This document shows, in pieces, positions 1 through 11,900 of a stretch of 64,000 nucleotides of DNA. This stretch comes from Nectonema munidae. Taxonomy: Eukaryota; Nematomorpha; Nectonematoida; Nectonematidae. Location: the NCBI GenBank assembly GCA_030549495.1, contig JAUIRK010000953.1, positions 772,001-836,000 of the forward strand, in the 5' to 3' direction. How positions within the stretch are numbered: the stretch's first letter is position 1; each line of letters begins with the position of its first letter. The notes under the pieces were generated by a model. That model searched no databases. It was not told the origin of the DNA and saw nothing but the letters and a program-made list of their open reading frames with translations. The translations under genes and the position numbers were made by a program.

Positions 1-71
1 TCAGAGCAGCTTGGCATGATGTTTGATTGATTCGAAAGTCTGCATACATGTTTTATAAACAAGCAGCAACT
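1..71. repeat. Dispersed repeat, copy 1 (cut by window edge)
   Basis: The first 71 bases recur at about 5726-5875. Both copies open with TCAGAGCAGCTTGGCATGAT and close with a block containing ACATGTTTTATAAACAAGCA. The second copy has about 80 extra bases in the middle. The unit may extend left of the window. It could be the edge of the Tigger element that follows, but I see no matching end on the other side. Confidence 0.6.
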
Positions 72-299
72 CTTACTTATAGAAAATTATTGAAACCTTA
101 AACCGCTCCGGATGGTGCGCCCCTGGTATAAATACAAAGATAAAGTTATGTTTTATTATGACAAGTTACACGTATAAACATTAGCACTGAATATAAAGCT
201 AAAACATTAAAGGCAAGTATGCAAGCACTATGTTTTCAGTCTATAAAATGCTTAACACGGTCTTAACACGGTCTGCACAGTGTATCACTTCATCACTAA

Positions 300-1150
300 C
301 ACGATATTACACATTGCGGTCACTTTCACAGTCACCGAAAAAAGTGGTGATGCAGCTTTGTCGCAGCATGGATGCACGCACTTCCATCGATACTACTCGC
401 CGCAGGATCTTCCGGTGGCTTGGTATGATATCTTCCGTATTCTCTGACATTTCAATCCAGTTTTGAATAATTTCCGTGGCATGGGTAATCTTTGATAGTG
501 TAGGCTTTTTCTTTGGTGGTTCTTTATTTTCTTTCTCGTTTTCTTCTTCATTTTCTTCCATCTCTTGATTTCTTGCTGCGATGATATTCTCTATGATGTC
601 TCTGCCTGTAGTCGATTCTTCTGTCACCAGGGTCTCGTCAATTAGGGTGTAATCTTCGAACAGCACCAAGGAGAAGGGCAGCGAAGAGGATGCCATCTTC
701 TTGGACTTCTCCATCACCGCTAGGGGAACCTTGATCCTTGGAGCAGCTTTGAAGAAGTTTACATGTGAGAAACAATTCTGGATGGTTTTCTCTATGACTT
801 TGTCCCAGGAAGGTAATCTTCATGTCTGTTTTTTCTCGATGGATTTTAGCTTCTTCACGATGGCAAGTTTCCGATAATTGACTATTAGGTTTTGTATAAT
901 ACCCTGATCCAAAGGCAAGAAAAACAAAGGTCACAGTTAGACGCTCTTTACAGTTCCTCCGCCATGACAATCTACTCCTTTAAACTTGAGACTTTTGTCA
1001 GATAGTAAGCGAAAAAACAGCCTAGTTTCATCTGCATTGAAGATGTCACTTGCACTATATTCACACAAGATTTTGTGCAGAGTAGAAGACCAGGCTTTCA
1101 TTGAATCTGTACTTTCATTTACGCTTTTCAATTCGCCACACACTTTTAAA
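300..1150 (-). pseudogene. Decayed Tigger/pogo transposase, internally deleted
   Basis: Three overlapping minus-strand reading frames (about 1143-937, 970-638 and 717-307) carry pieces of a Tigger-type transposase in the right order. The first has IFNADETRLFFRLLSDKSLK, the region around the first catalytic aspartate, followed by a CHGG segment and a KERLTV segment. The next frame holds a stretch resembling the KTIQNCFSHVNFF region, and the last holds KVPLAVMEKSKKMASSS, an acidic Glu/Asn-rich stretch and a tail ending near RQSCITTFF. The middle of the catalytic domain (DNAPSH and QPMDQG blocks) is missing, as is the N-terminal HTH/CENP-B half. At least two frameshifts separate the pieces, so it cannot encode an active enzyme. 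It is a DNA-transposon fossil, unrelated by position to the host gene. Confidence 0.85.
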
Positions 1151-1210
1151 TCTGATGTTATGACACTCCTTGAAGAATTTTACACATTGAACTTTTTTAT
1201 TTCTTAATAA

Positions 1211-2656
1211 ATGTTATGATTTAATAAAGAATTTATTCTGATTCTTTAAATCTATTAATAAAAACTAATTTAAAATGCTTTTCTTAGTATCGGATCGGTA
1301 TCTGTATTGGAATTTTAAAAGGTTATTGGAATCTGCATCTGTGGAAACATTGAGATCGCTTCATCACTAGTTTCCACCCTTATTCTAAATTTTGTCTAGC
1401 GTTATATAATTAAAAAACTACAAAATTTTTGATTAAAATGTTTGAATACATTAAAGTTGTCACATTGCATTCAAGCCTGTATCAAGAGACCACACAAGGA
1501 AGCCAGCAAAAGTGGCATTTGTGGTCAGGTGGTTCGTTGCTCAATCAACCTCAAATAAACTCAATCACGATTGATTGGTAGAATTGAAAGTGGCTGTTAC
1601 AGACAGTCTGGCGTTTAATAGAGGTAGTCCTTAAAGCAGGTTAGAGTGTAATTGAAAAAATTTAGTGCTGTCTAAGCATCTATAAAAATAACGCATTGAC
1701 TCTATGTAACTCTAAAAACGATACGGAGGATACTTAATCGGCCTGTTGTATCATACTTGACTAGCATTGAGTTATTCAATACTAAGAAGCATAGCTTTGT
1801 TCCTTCCAAAAGGAGTCTTTAATTAGTCTCTCGAATACATTGTATTGATTTCAATTTGATAAATGATTTAAACGCAATTAATCTTTGTTTGCTAGATAGA
1901 TTGCCTGCCTTCCATTGTTTGATAGGCGAAGCTTTGTCAAATTAATTATATTATTATTATTATCATCCAAGATTCACCTTCAAAATGTCATTTCAATGCT
2001 TTTTTTATTCATTGATTTTATTTTTCAATTTGATTTCTTCAAATTCTGAAACTAGACTTCATCCTATCACTTTTATGCATCTTATGAAAGGTAGATATCA
2101 TTTTCAAAAAAATTTCCGCCCTCATTCTAGTGTTGGGGTAATTACTCTCTTTTAACTGATATAATAAGCTTCATTAGATCGATTCAAGATACCTAAAATT
2201 CACGTTCTTTTGATAAATAGTTGTATTTTTTTGATTTATTTCGAAAAATGCTTCTGCTATTTGTTTTGCTTTTTTAGTTAGGAAAACTAATATAGTAATC
2301 TTAGTTAAATCAACATACAGTGTATATGAAGTGATTTTATGCACGAAACCGAATTTTAATGATTTAGAATTTTGGGTTTTAAAAGAGGATTTTTTGCAAT
2401 AGTAAATTAAAGTTTTTTATTATTTTATCATTGATTTATTTGATACAGTGTCTTTCTACATTCAATTCACTATGGTGTAGTACTTATTCGTTTACACTTT
2501 TGAACGCTATAAAACATAGTAGTAGACAAAAAAATCGTATTATATAAAAAGTAAACAATATTGAACAAAAGAAAAAAAAGAAGAAGAGGTGCACACTAAA
2601 ATAAATAATTTATTGAGCACAAATTTTTAAAAAAGTAAATTTTCGCTGACAGTCTG
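1211..2656. other. Intergenic AT-rich DNA
   Basis: No gene is visible. Around 1285-1350 there is a short run of ATCGG/ATTGG-like repeats (GTATCGGATCGGTATCTGTA) that looks like the edge of a dispersed repeat. The rest is low-complexity A/T sequence with only short chance open frames. Confidence 0.5.
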
Positions 2657-2823
2657 CTTTTTCAAACATATGCGGGAGAAAACGATGTAGCTTGAGGCAA
2701 AGAGTGATGGACAAAACGATGTCCCAAAAATAGAAGAGAGAGAATAGAGAGGGGTACCGAAAACGATGTCCACCACTCTTTGCCTCAACCTACATCGTTT
2801 TCTCCCGCATATGTTTGAAAAAG
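2657..2823. mobile_element. Inverted-repeat MITE or hairpin
   Basis: Two 56-base arms (2657-2712 and 2768-2823) are reverse complements with about two mismatches, separated by 55 bases. The outer arm reads CTTTTTCAAACATATGCGGG and the inner arm ends in GAGGCAAAGAGTGATGGAC. No coding capacity. The shape is that of a foldback MITE; the family is unknown and I see no convincing target duplication. Confidence 0.75.
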
Positions 2824-5725
2824 GAAAAATCAGTTGCTATACACTTTTTGGCATAAAAGTCATTCAAATGGATATAAATATGTTACAAACAGTGTTAACG
2901 TTGATTCTTTCATTGTAAGTAAAAATTTCGTTTTGCTTATTAATTCCAAATTATATTTTCACTTTTGGAATAATAAAAGTTCACTTCACTCTTAAAACTG
3001 GCCGTTAATTAATTAACCCATTTAGTGCCAATTTTCCCAAAGAAAACGAAGGCTACGTCACTAATCTTTAAGCCGGAGATCTGCTAATTATATCAGAGGG
3101 ACTAGAGAGTACTTGTGAAAATAAGAACTTCTACCTTGTCGTGTAGCTGACATGCCTGGCCTAATATTTAATTTTAATACTAACGAACCATATAATTTGA
3201 TATTGTGACCAAAATAATAGTTATATTTGTATTTCATGTAAGTTAAATTTATTTTAATATTTTAATTAATTTACTTGAAAAATTTTAATTAAAAAGCAAT
3301 CCTATAGGAAGGAAACTTTTACTTACACAAAGTAATTAAAAAATTTAGTCCGTTTTTATTAAATTCTTTCTCAAGAAAATTCCGCGAAGACTCGACTCGA
3401 CCCCTTTCCCCCATCTTGTAATGTGTGCATATTATTGAAACAAGCAATGCTTCCAAAAAGGCTCAAGAGGTTGGATATGCGAGAAGCTTCTCATATTCTT
3501 TTTTCTCCATTTCTTCCAAAACCTCAAAAGGATGAAGACGTGCAAACCAAAGCTTTATAATTTTATGCGCCATAATCAATTACAGTATAAAATATGAACA
3601 GCAAACAAAGTGTATGCCCTATTATAATATTTCATATGCAAAATATGAAATTATAGTTTGCATATAAAACATATTTTGTCCCATATTTCATTTGTTATCT
3701 ATTTTAAATTGGCTACGATCTTTTTTCCCTCACTCCTTCTTCTTTGCCTTTACGTAATTTAAAAATGGAGAGACAATGGCGTAAAAATCATTATTTTTGA
3801 ATTTTTCTTAGATTTTTGCTGTATTTAATTTCATACTTTTTTATAATAAAAATTCCTTCATATTCGATTTGATATTATAAAAATAGGGAGAAATTTGTAC
3901 CCAAGACGACATTTTGTAGCCAAGTCATTTCCTACTCAAAACTTTGCGTACTCTGTTTTGGATACTTCTTACTCATGATATGTCATACCTATTTTTGGGT
4001 AATTGTTACCCATGATTTTTTTCCCCAGTTTTAGACTTGTTCAAGAAACCCTTCGTATCCACATACAAATTTATGCTTATTTAAATTCTGATTATCTATT
4101 TTATTCACTATTGAAAGAAAAAGGTGCACTCTGGCGAAATTTGCCTTATTGACCTTCAATTTGTTATGCAAGCTCTATTCTCCTTTTCCAAAATTTTAGA
4201 AGCAAATACTTTTGGTAAATTGAGATCTGTGTTGCTATCTACTAAATTTCATTCTGACTTGATAATTGAATATAGACCAACTGATATTTAACAGGAAGCC
4301 TTGTTTTAATTTTTTTTGCATCCTTTCAGGAGTAAACTTTCCATGAGGACCGATTTGAGACCTGTGAATTGTATGATAATTACTATCGAAAACATATTTT
4401 TTTCATTTTCGCACTCAGATCTCGAAATTTGTGTCTCCAGATTATTATTACTATATTCGTGTTCCATCCGTCATGCTAATTCCGTATTGATCCGTTGCAT
4501 TAGTCAGATTTGAATAAGTAAGTTTGTCATTTTAATCAAGTTCATTTGCATAATTAATAGTGTTTATTAAAAGGGAATAAATATTCAATATTATACTTTT
4601 AAACAAAAAAAAATTAATTTATTTTAAAGCCTCTAAGCCTTTTTAATTCCAATTCACATCTCTATTTAGACTTTGTTTTGGAGCCACGCGTATTAAGGAA
4701 CTGTCTCGTAGTGATTGCTTCCTTTATAAGTAATTCCCTATTAACTCTTTGACGACAACAGTGTTCCAACCAATAATTGTGAACAAAATATATACGACAA
4801 AAGCTAAATATTGGGTTACAGTAGCTTGGAAAAAAATCTGGCTCCCGATTTGAATTCAGAACATCGCAATTAGTTAAGAAGATGTATTAGAATCAGTGTA
4901 ATAAATTTTATGTTGTCTAGCGCAGGTACGCACATCCTCAAAATTATTGGGGGGGGGGGCGAATTTTTTTTGTTGCAATTTTCAAAATTACTGTTCTGGA
5001 AATCCCACGGGAGACCAAATATTTCAGCAATCCTTTAAAATAGAGTGTATTCAGCGCATATCTAAATCTATAAGACTACTCTATATTTTTTTACAAAATT
5101 GGTGAAATTTAAATACTATACTTCCAGCGAAAATATTTTAATTAAATTCGTATATCGCATATACACTAGTTGAAAAAAATCCAAAATTGTTGGGGAGGGG
5201 GGCGAATAGGCTTTTCATTTTAAAATGAAGTAGTCTATTAGGCACATTACAGGAATTGATGAAAGGATATTTGATTGATAGAGAAAACAACTGAAAACAA
5301 ATAACTGAAGGTTGGAGAGTTTTATATGAGTGAATGTAGTCTGAAAGGAAAAGAGTCTATATAGTATAGACTCTATATAATAGATGCGCACCATCTCCAA
5401 ATTATGTGTAGAAAAGGAAATAAAAAAATTGGAAATTTTATTAAATTAGAAAAATCATTCATTAATTTTCAGTTGTTCCTTCTTCCTAAAAATGTTTTGT
5501 TGAAAAAAATAAAAAAAAGCACATCGAAATTACATAACTTTTCTGAGGTAATTTCTATCACAAATGTAAAACAGAAGTAAAATTAGAAAACTTGATATTA
5601 GAATTTTTTCATTCTTTTTAGTGTATAAGAATAAGTGTAAGTTAGTTAGACTCTCAAAAAAGGGTATAAAATAAAGATAAAATTGTGTAAACAAAAATCA
5701 AACAAATGAAGATTTGATAGGAATT
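2824..5725. other. Intergenic AT-rich DNA with a lone MITE end
   Basis: Bases from 3013 (TTAACCCATTTAGTGCCAAT) match the left end of the TTAA-flanked MITE at 57919-58043; I do not find the other end. Around 4950 a G run and around 5190 a G-rich patch are the only non-AT features, and 5350-5385 contains a small palindrome. No exon-like reading frame was recognised. Confidence 0.45.
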
Positions 5726-5875
5726 TCAGAGCAGCTTGGCATGATGTTTGACGCGAAAGTCTACATTCCCTTTTTTATTCTCTTATCTTACATTATCATG
5801 TATATATTCGAATGATCATTACATCCTATAATGCCAATGCGATCATCATACATGTTTTATAAACAAGCAGCAACT
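5726..5875. repeat. Dispersed repeat, copy 2
   Basis: Direct-orientation partner of bases 1-71. It starts TCAGAGCAGCTTGGCATGAT and ends with a block containing ACATGTTTTATAAACAAGCA, with about 80 additional AT-rich bases between the shared ends. Function and family unknown. Confidence 0.6.
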
Positions 5876-8564
5876 AATATAACTATATAACTAAAAAACT
5901 CTAACAAATCAACTATAATAATAATCAATAAAGTGATTAATCTAACCAAGCTACCTCTCTATGAATATTTAAAAATTCAAAGTTTGAAAGTAAAACTCCA
6001 TCATTAAGGAGCTATGCATGAGGGGGGGGGCATAGAAGGAGGTAGCGCTATTTTAATACTAACAATAATTGCTGCCACTATAGATAGCTTTTCATATATT
6101 AGATTCTTTTTTATACCCCTCCCCTCCTATTAAATTTCATCCTGTTAAATAATTTCAACAATGATAGTCTCTCGCATATAGCCATCTGAAAAGACTTATC
6201 TCGCAGAGATCTAAGCCCAAAAACATCAAACCTTTCAAATGTTTCTGAAAAATATCCTTTCTCCTACTTATCCTACTAGACTGTGAATTTGATGGCAATA
6301 ATGTTATTATGGCTATAACATTTGCTTTCAACGCTCTACTCTAGTGCATATGCCCTCATTTATTTTAAGATGCAGTAATCAGATTACTTGCACATTACTA
6401 AAATACAACAGATTCCTTTTTAATAAGTTCATTGTTATCAGCGTCTCTCATTATTCCTCTTAAATACCTCCCACTGTGCAATATTGGTAGGATTTAAAAG
6501 GCATGATATTCGATACTGTAAACAAATGTCCTTTTCGTTGTTGACGCTCTCTCCCATTTTATCTCTTTTTTATCATTTGAAAAAAAGCTGAAAAATTATT
6601 ATATTCACACACTCGCCATCTTAAATTGGGGTTGTGTTGAAATAAATTGATTTGTATTTTTTTTTGTACACTGGCGTGCGCTTGTTTTCTTTATTTTTCG
6701 CTGATGTAGCATAATTGGATTTGGTAGCTTGCTTGCTTCTCTTTGCATATTCAACCTATTTTTTGCTCCATTGTGAATAGTGGAGTGAATTGTATATCAA
6801 TTATTATTATATGCATTATCCTCATTGTGTGCGCTTTCTTCATTCACAGTAAGTTTTATAAACTTTCATTCAACACAAAATTCAATTTTAAAAGTAAAAA
6901 AAAATTGATAGGTTATCCACTATATTTTTGTAATGCCCTAATTAAATCTTTAAGTTAATTTTAAAACTTTTACATTATCTCTATCGCGTATAGGTTAAGC
7001 ATATAAGTTAGTTTGTTAATTAGTAAGTTAATTAGTTAAACAGATTGTTTGTTATAATTGTTTTCCACAATTATATCATCTCAATTTCTAAATTATGCGG
7101 TTAAAGCTCTTTAACTCTTGAATGCCGATATTGAATTAGGCTAGCGGTAATGTTTATCATATTTTTTTTTGAAATATAGCAATGACTGGATATTTTTACA
7201 TACGTTTTTAGAAACTATGCTTCTTTTGTATTTAATGATTTCAAGTTTCAAAGAGATAAATGCATATTGATACCTAAATATTGATCGCGATTTATAGGAT
7301 TGGCGACAACTCACTAGATAAGAATGAAGAAATTTCATTATGACGTTTGTTACATTTTAAAATATTCGTGGATGATCCATTTGCCCCACGATCTGTGGGG
7401 TCCACACTCGAGAGTAAAGTGAATCATGGGTTAATTCTTAAAAGTTGTCATATTGCGAAATAATTTGAATTTTTTCATGGCTTCAACATCCACTTTTTCT
7501 TTTCAGACATGCAAATGTTTCATAGAGTAACAAGCATGTACTTTTCGCTCTATACGTTGATGTGGAGTGAATCGCAGCGACGATTTATTTGACGAAACCT
7601 ACAAAAATATAAGATAAGTCGAATTTGCCGCATAAGTTACGTAGCCCGAGTCGGGGGTTGTGGGACGCGAAGATTCAGAGTCGGTATATAATAAAATTTT
7701 GGAGTCCTAGTCGCATTTTTATAAAATAAGCCTTTTTGAAGAAATTTTTTTTCAAAGTATTTTAAATTATGAAAAATATTTCCTTGTGGGCACCCGCAGT
7801 AGCCCTCCCTCCTTAGGTGGAGTCCGAATTAAGAATTGGTTTTAAATTTTTTTAAATCCTGGTGTTTGGAGTCTGAGTCCGATTTTTGTAAGTACGTACT
7901 TTTTGCCAGAGTCGCATATACTCCTTCCGACTACACAACCTTGGTACGTATAGATATAAGCGAATTTTGAAGTTTATACTGTACACTACAGTAAGAGATC
8001 ATGCAAATTCTGAATAAAAGATATTTTGTTAGCAATGCTCCCTTTTTATGTGTGTTTTAAATGAAAAGTTTTAAATGGACTAAGTACGATGAAGAATTGC
8101 TTCTTACATCTCTATGTATGATATCATAGTATCAATTGTTAAAAATGTGAAACATACTTTTAGGCATGCTTCAATCGATGTTTTACAGCAGTCAATTGCT
8201 AGGTTCGTAGTCAAAATCTCCGATAACTTAAGTCATTGCTACCCCAGTTTTTGGGGATTTCGGTCTCGGGGATTTTATTTTTTAGAGATTTTGACTAGAT
8301 ACTCAATTGCATATATGGGAACACTTATTCTTGGCTTTCAGTAATGTATTGACAGCAATGAATTGAAATTATTGTGAAAGGTATTAATGAAGTTAAAATT
8401 ATGCACTTGTAGTCTGGGTTATCCAGCCTCAAATTCAAAATATTGGTTCAGCTCTTTCACACATTAGGCCCAAATTTGATAGCGAACGCTGTTGAAATCT
8501 TTTATTAATGGATAATGCGGAGTTGGTAAACATTACAGTCCGAACATTACAGTCAGTAATGAAT
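5876..8564. other. Region upstream of the BTBD8-like gene
   Basis: Mostly AT-rich. Exon 1 of the gene starts at a strong splice acceptor, so a 5' untranslated exon and promoter probably lie here or further upstream. The least AT-rich stretch is 6500-6700, which includes ATTGGGGTTGTGTTGAAATA and TACACTGGCGTGCGC; I cannot place a transcription start. Bases 7635-7935 hold a degenerate GAGTCGG-containing dispersed repeat, listed separately. Confidence 0.35.
7635..7935. repeat. GAGTCGG-containing dispersed repeat
   Basis: This stretch carries several copies of GAGTC/AGTCGG words (GTAGCCCGAGTCGG at the left, AGAGTCGCATATACTCC at the right). Related short stretches occur at 8985-9075 and 23465-23610. 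The class is unknown; it may be a degenerate short interspersed or foldback repeat. Confidence 0.4.
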
Positions 8565-8676
8565 GGGGGCGTGAGTCTTGGGTTCGATCCTGCATCCAGC
8601 CTACTTTCCTCATAGTTTGATCAAGCGGTGCAATGTGCCTTCTTGATGAAAACATTCCATGGGGTATCCTTACATT
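8565..8676 (+). mobile_element. tRNA-derived SINE, copy 1 (truncated head)
   Basis: One of four copies of the same short element in this window (others at 15312, 39520 and, inverted, 60620). It carries GGGGGCGTGAG, a B-box-like GGTTCGATCC, then the shared body (CTACTTTC, CATAGTTTGAT, AAGCGGTGCAAT, GCCTTC, GATGAAAAC, ATGGGGTA). This copy has lost much of the stretch between the A-box and B-box and is the most diverged. It ends about 90 bases before coding exon 1. Confidence 0.7.
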
Positions 8677-8763
8677 TAGAGTAGAAACATTTTTAGTAGT
8701 AGTAGTTAATTTTTTAAAAATTTTGTTAATCCTTCACGTTTAAATTCTTTTTATTGCTCTTAG

Positions 8764-8906
8764 ATCCAAGGAACATCTAATCTTTTCTTATGCCTCCTCT
8801 CTCTCGCTCGAATGATGCATTTTCAAGGCTCTAGCAGCGACTACGAAGAACAACTCCTACACCTTAAAAACGAATCCGCCAAACGCCTCAATTTCGACAT
8901 TTCTAA
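8764..8906 (+). CDS. BTBD8: BTBD8-like gene, exon 1 (first coding exon)
   Basis: A strong pyrimidine tract and TTAG acceptor end at 8763. The probable start is ATG 8812, immediately followed by a second ATG, giving MMHFQGSSSDYEEQLLHLKN. The frame is open upstream to the acceptor, so an earlier start in an upstream exon is possible. The donor GTACGA follows 8906, leaving AA (phase 2). The encoded helix leads into BTB module 1. An overlapping out-of-frame ATG at 8790 makes a 14-codon frame (8790-8834) that would sit in the leader if 8812 is the start. Confidence 0.65.
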
Positions 8907-11900
8907 GTACGAGCAATTTCATTCACACGCAAATCTTTGAAAACTGGCCTTTTTCCTATCCCTTTTGGATAACAACTCTCGTAGTCTACAGCGTGCGATG
9001 TATCAGCGTTGCGAAGTCGGATTAGGAAGTCGTAGTCGAAAATTTAAAGGAGTGGGAGTCGGTATTTGAGTAGTAAGTTAAGTAGATTGGTATATACTTA
9101 GTTCATATTTTAGTGAAAGTAGATAAAAGCTTTACTTAAAAAATCGTTGATCAATTCCACTAACTAATTTAGGGTTGCAAGATATCCCGGTTTTCAGGGA
9201 TTCCCCCATTTTTACCATCGCTTAACAATGAAATCTCGGAAGATTTGGAAGCATTCTGGTTTTTCATTCACCAATCTTATAGGTCCAAAAAAGGAATTTG
9301 GAAAAGTTCAACTGTGAATATGTGTGTTTATCTCTTTTTTTAACATAAAAAATTCATCTTTTACTTTCAAAGTAAAAGTAGGTAAAATAACCTCAAACTG
9401 AGTTCATTGACCCGCACGTAAACTCAAATTTTGACCCTAATTTTTTTTTCCTCGAGATATTAAAATAAATTTTTTAAATATATTCATAGGATTAAATAAC
9501 TACTCTTATAACTAATATATTTGCTCAAAAAAAAATTCAATTTTTTTTTAAATTTTATTTAAATAAGTTTTTGTATAAAAAAAAATTGAGATTTTTGACG
9601 CAATTATTTTTAATTAAAATAAATCTTAAGAATAGGAAATTTTGTTCCTAGCTTTTTTCTATTTTTGTCCTGGTTTGATGGTGCAAATATCTGTCAACCC
9701 TCAATTATAGCCACCTAACTTACTAAAGAGCTTGCAATTAGTAACAATTCAAACGAACTATAACGTCTCAATGTCTTTTTCTACTATTGAACCACTTCAA
9801 CATGCGTTTCGTCTACAATTACGTGAAATTTTCCTTTCAATTCACCGTTTATTCAAAAAATAATTATCAAATAATTTGTTAAAAGTAAATTTTCGATTTT
9901 TGGATTCACGACTTCTGATTTCCATCTTCAAAGAAGAATCAGTGGGCTCAAAATAAAATTAAATACCCATATATTCATCGTTTTACTTCTTAGGAGAAGA
10001 TAGCCTAAGTGCACCATGATGCACCAAGAACAAAATTTAATGATCCTCGCTAAATGATTCCTTATCCCGGAGGTGCAATTAATATTTCCAAATTTAAAAG
10101 AATTACAAAACTTTTACATAAAATAGCACTAATTTTGCTAATTTACATGAATCTTAAAACCATTCCGAAATTCTTTTCTACAGATGACGGATGAAAGAAA
10201 TATTAATATTGAAGGATATAATAGGATATAGAGATTTCGTAACCCTGTTGCTAATACATTTTTGTTTTTAGGTCCTCTTAAATTTCTTTCTGGCTACGGG
10301 CCTTGTTCTACCTCAATCTTGATTGGAGGGGGGGGGGGGGGGTGAGTTATTGTAACCCAATAATCTAGTATTTAAATTCTAGGAAACGTTATAATAAATT
10401 TTATAAATAAATGTATTTTAACTTAACCTCAAGACGTTAGATAAAGAATGCAGCATCTCATATTTTTTGGCACTAAAACCCCTTTATTAAGTATTACCAC
10501 TTTTACCTACAAACTTATCTACATTTTTGATTCTATATTTATGCTTCCATCACAACGTTAGAAAATATCCTTAAACTAAAGATTTGGAACATTCAATAAA
10601 ATGTAACCTGATGTATCTCACTTTTTCTAATTGCTGTTTATGCTGGCTTGTAAAGCCACGTTGTAAAATATTAATTGTAAAGCATTTACTTTTTGCCTCA
10701 TTTGTATTTTTCAATTTTTGAAAAACGTTGGATTCGTTTGAGATTTTTCTGCATGTATTTGCTAGATTGATCATTCTTTTATTCGTTTTGAAATGCTTAA
10801 TTTGTAGCTTGATTTACCAACTATCTCGTTACAGAGTACACAAACATATTTGTGTAAAATTTTCAAATTATGCCAATTCTTGTATATTTCATAAAAAGCA
10901 TGCCTCCTATGTTCTCTTTACATTCTTTTCTCTTAAAGGCTGTATGAAGAATCCATTGAAAGTGATTTAAGGATTAACTTTGGCCATGCTGAAAAAATTC
11001 ACCTGCACAAAATCATTCTTCAAGCTCGCCTACCTTTAACACTTAAAGCATTTGCCCAGTATCCTGACTTCATTCACGGTGAAATCGCCTTGCCTAATTC
11101 CACATCTTCACAATCCTTCATCAAAGACGCCATCAAGTTTGTCATAATTTTGTTCTTGTTTTTCTTTCAGAGCATTCCAATTTTCACTTTTTGGAACTCT
11201 TTTGCATCCATTTTATTTACCTGGTATGCTGATTAGTAAGTATAAAGTTTCAAGCTCGTATGATAAAATTGCCAGGTCAAGGGATCGAACCCAAGCTACT
11301 AAGTTGAATTCATCAACTTCATTTAAGCTACATTCCGTTGTGCATGTTTTTTATTCTGGTTCTCTTCTTCTGAAGAATTTAAAGGTTTTTATGGTTAGGT
11401 AGGGTTCTAGCGATCTTATTTTGACATCGTTAGAAACAAGCTAACCTAACCACTTGATGTTTAGGTTATTTTCTTAATTGCAAGCGTTCGAGTTAAGGTT
11501 GTATCGATCTCTAGACTATATTCATATATATTTAATATCATATCTTGTACTCAGTTTTGCACAGACCTTTCAATAGGGAGGGGGGGGGGGGAGGTTTCAA
11601 AATTTTCTAAGTAAAAATTAAGTTTTTTTAACAATGAAAAAAAAGTTTAAATTTTGTAAGCATATGGGAGACCCTTTTTTGTCTAGAAGTAAGAGCTAGC
11701 GGTTTAAATGTTTTTAACTTTTAAGTTCTTTATTTTTAAAGCGACTCTGTAACCCAGTAGTGATTTCCAAACTGAGAGGCGCACCTCCTAAGGGAGGCAT
11801 GGACTAGTTTAAGGGAAGGCGCAGCCTGGTGAAACGCGAAAAACTAACATGTCTCTTTTTGGCATGCTTTTTACCTTCTTATTTTAAATTTTTTGTATCA

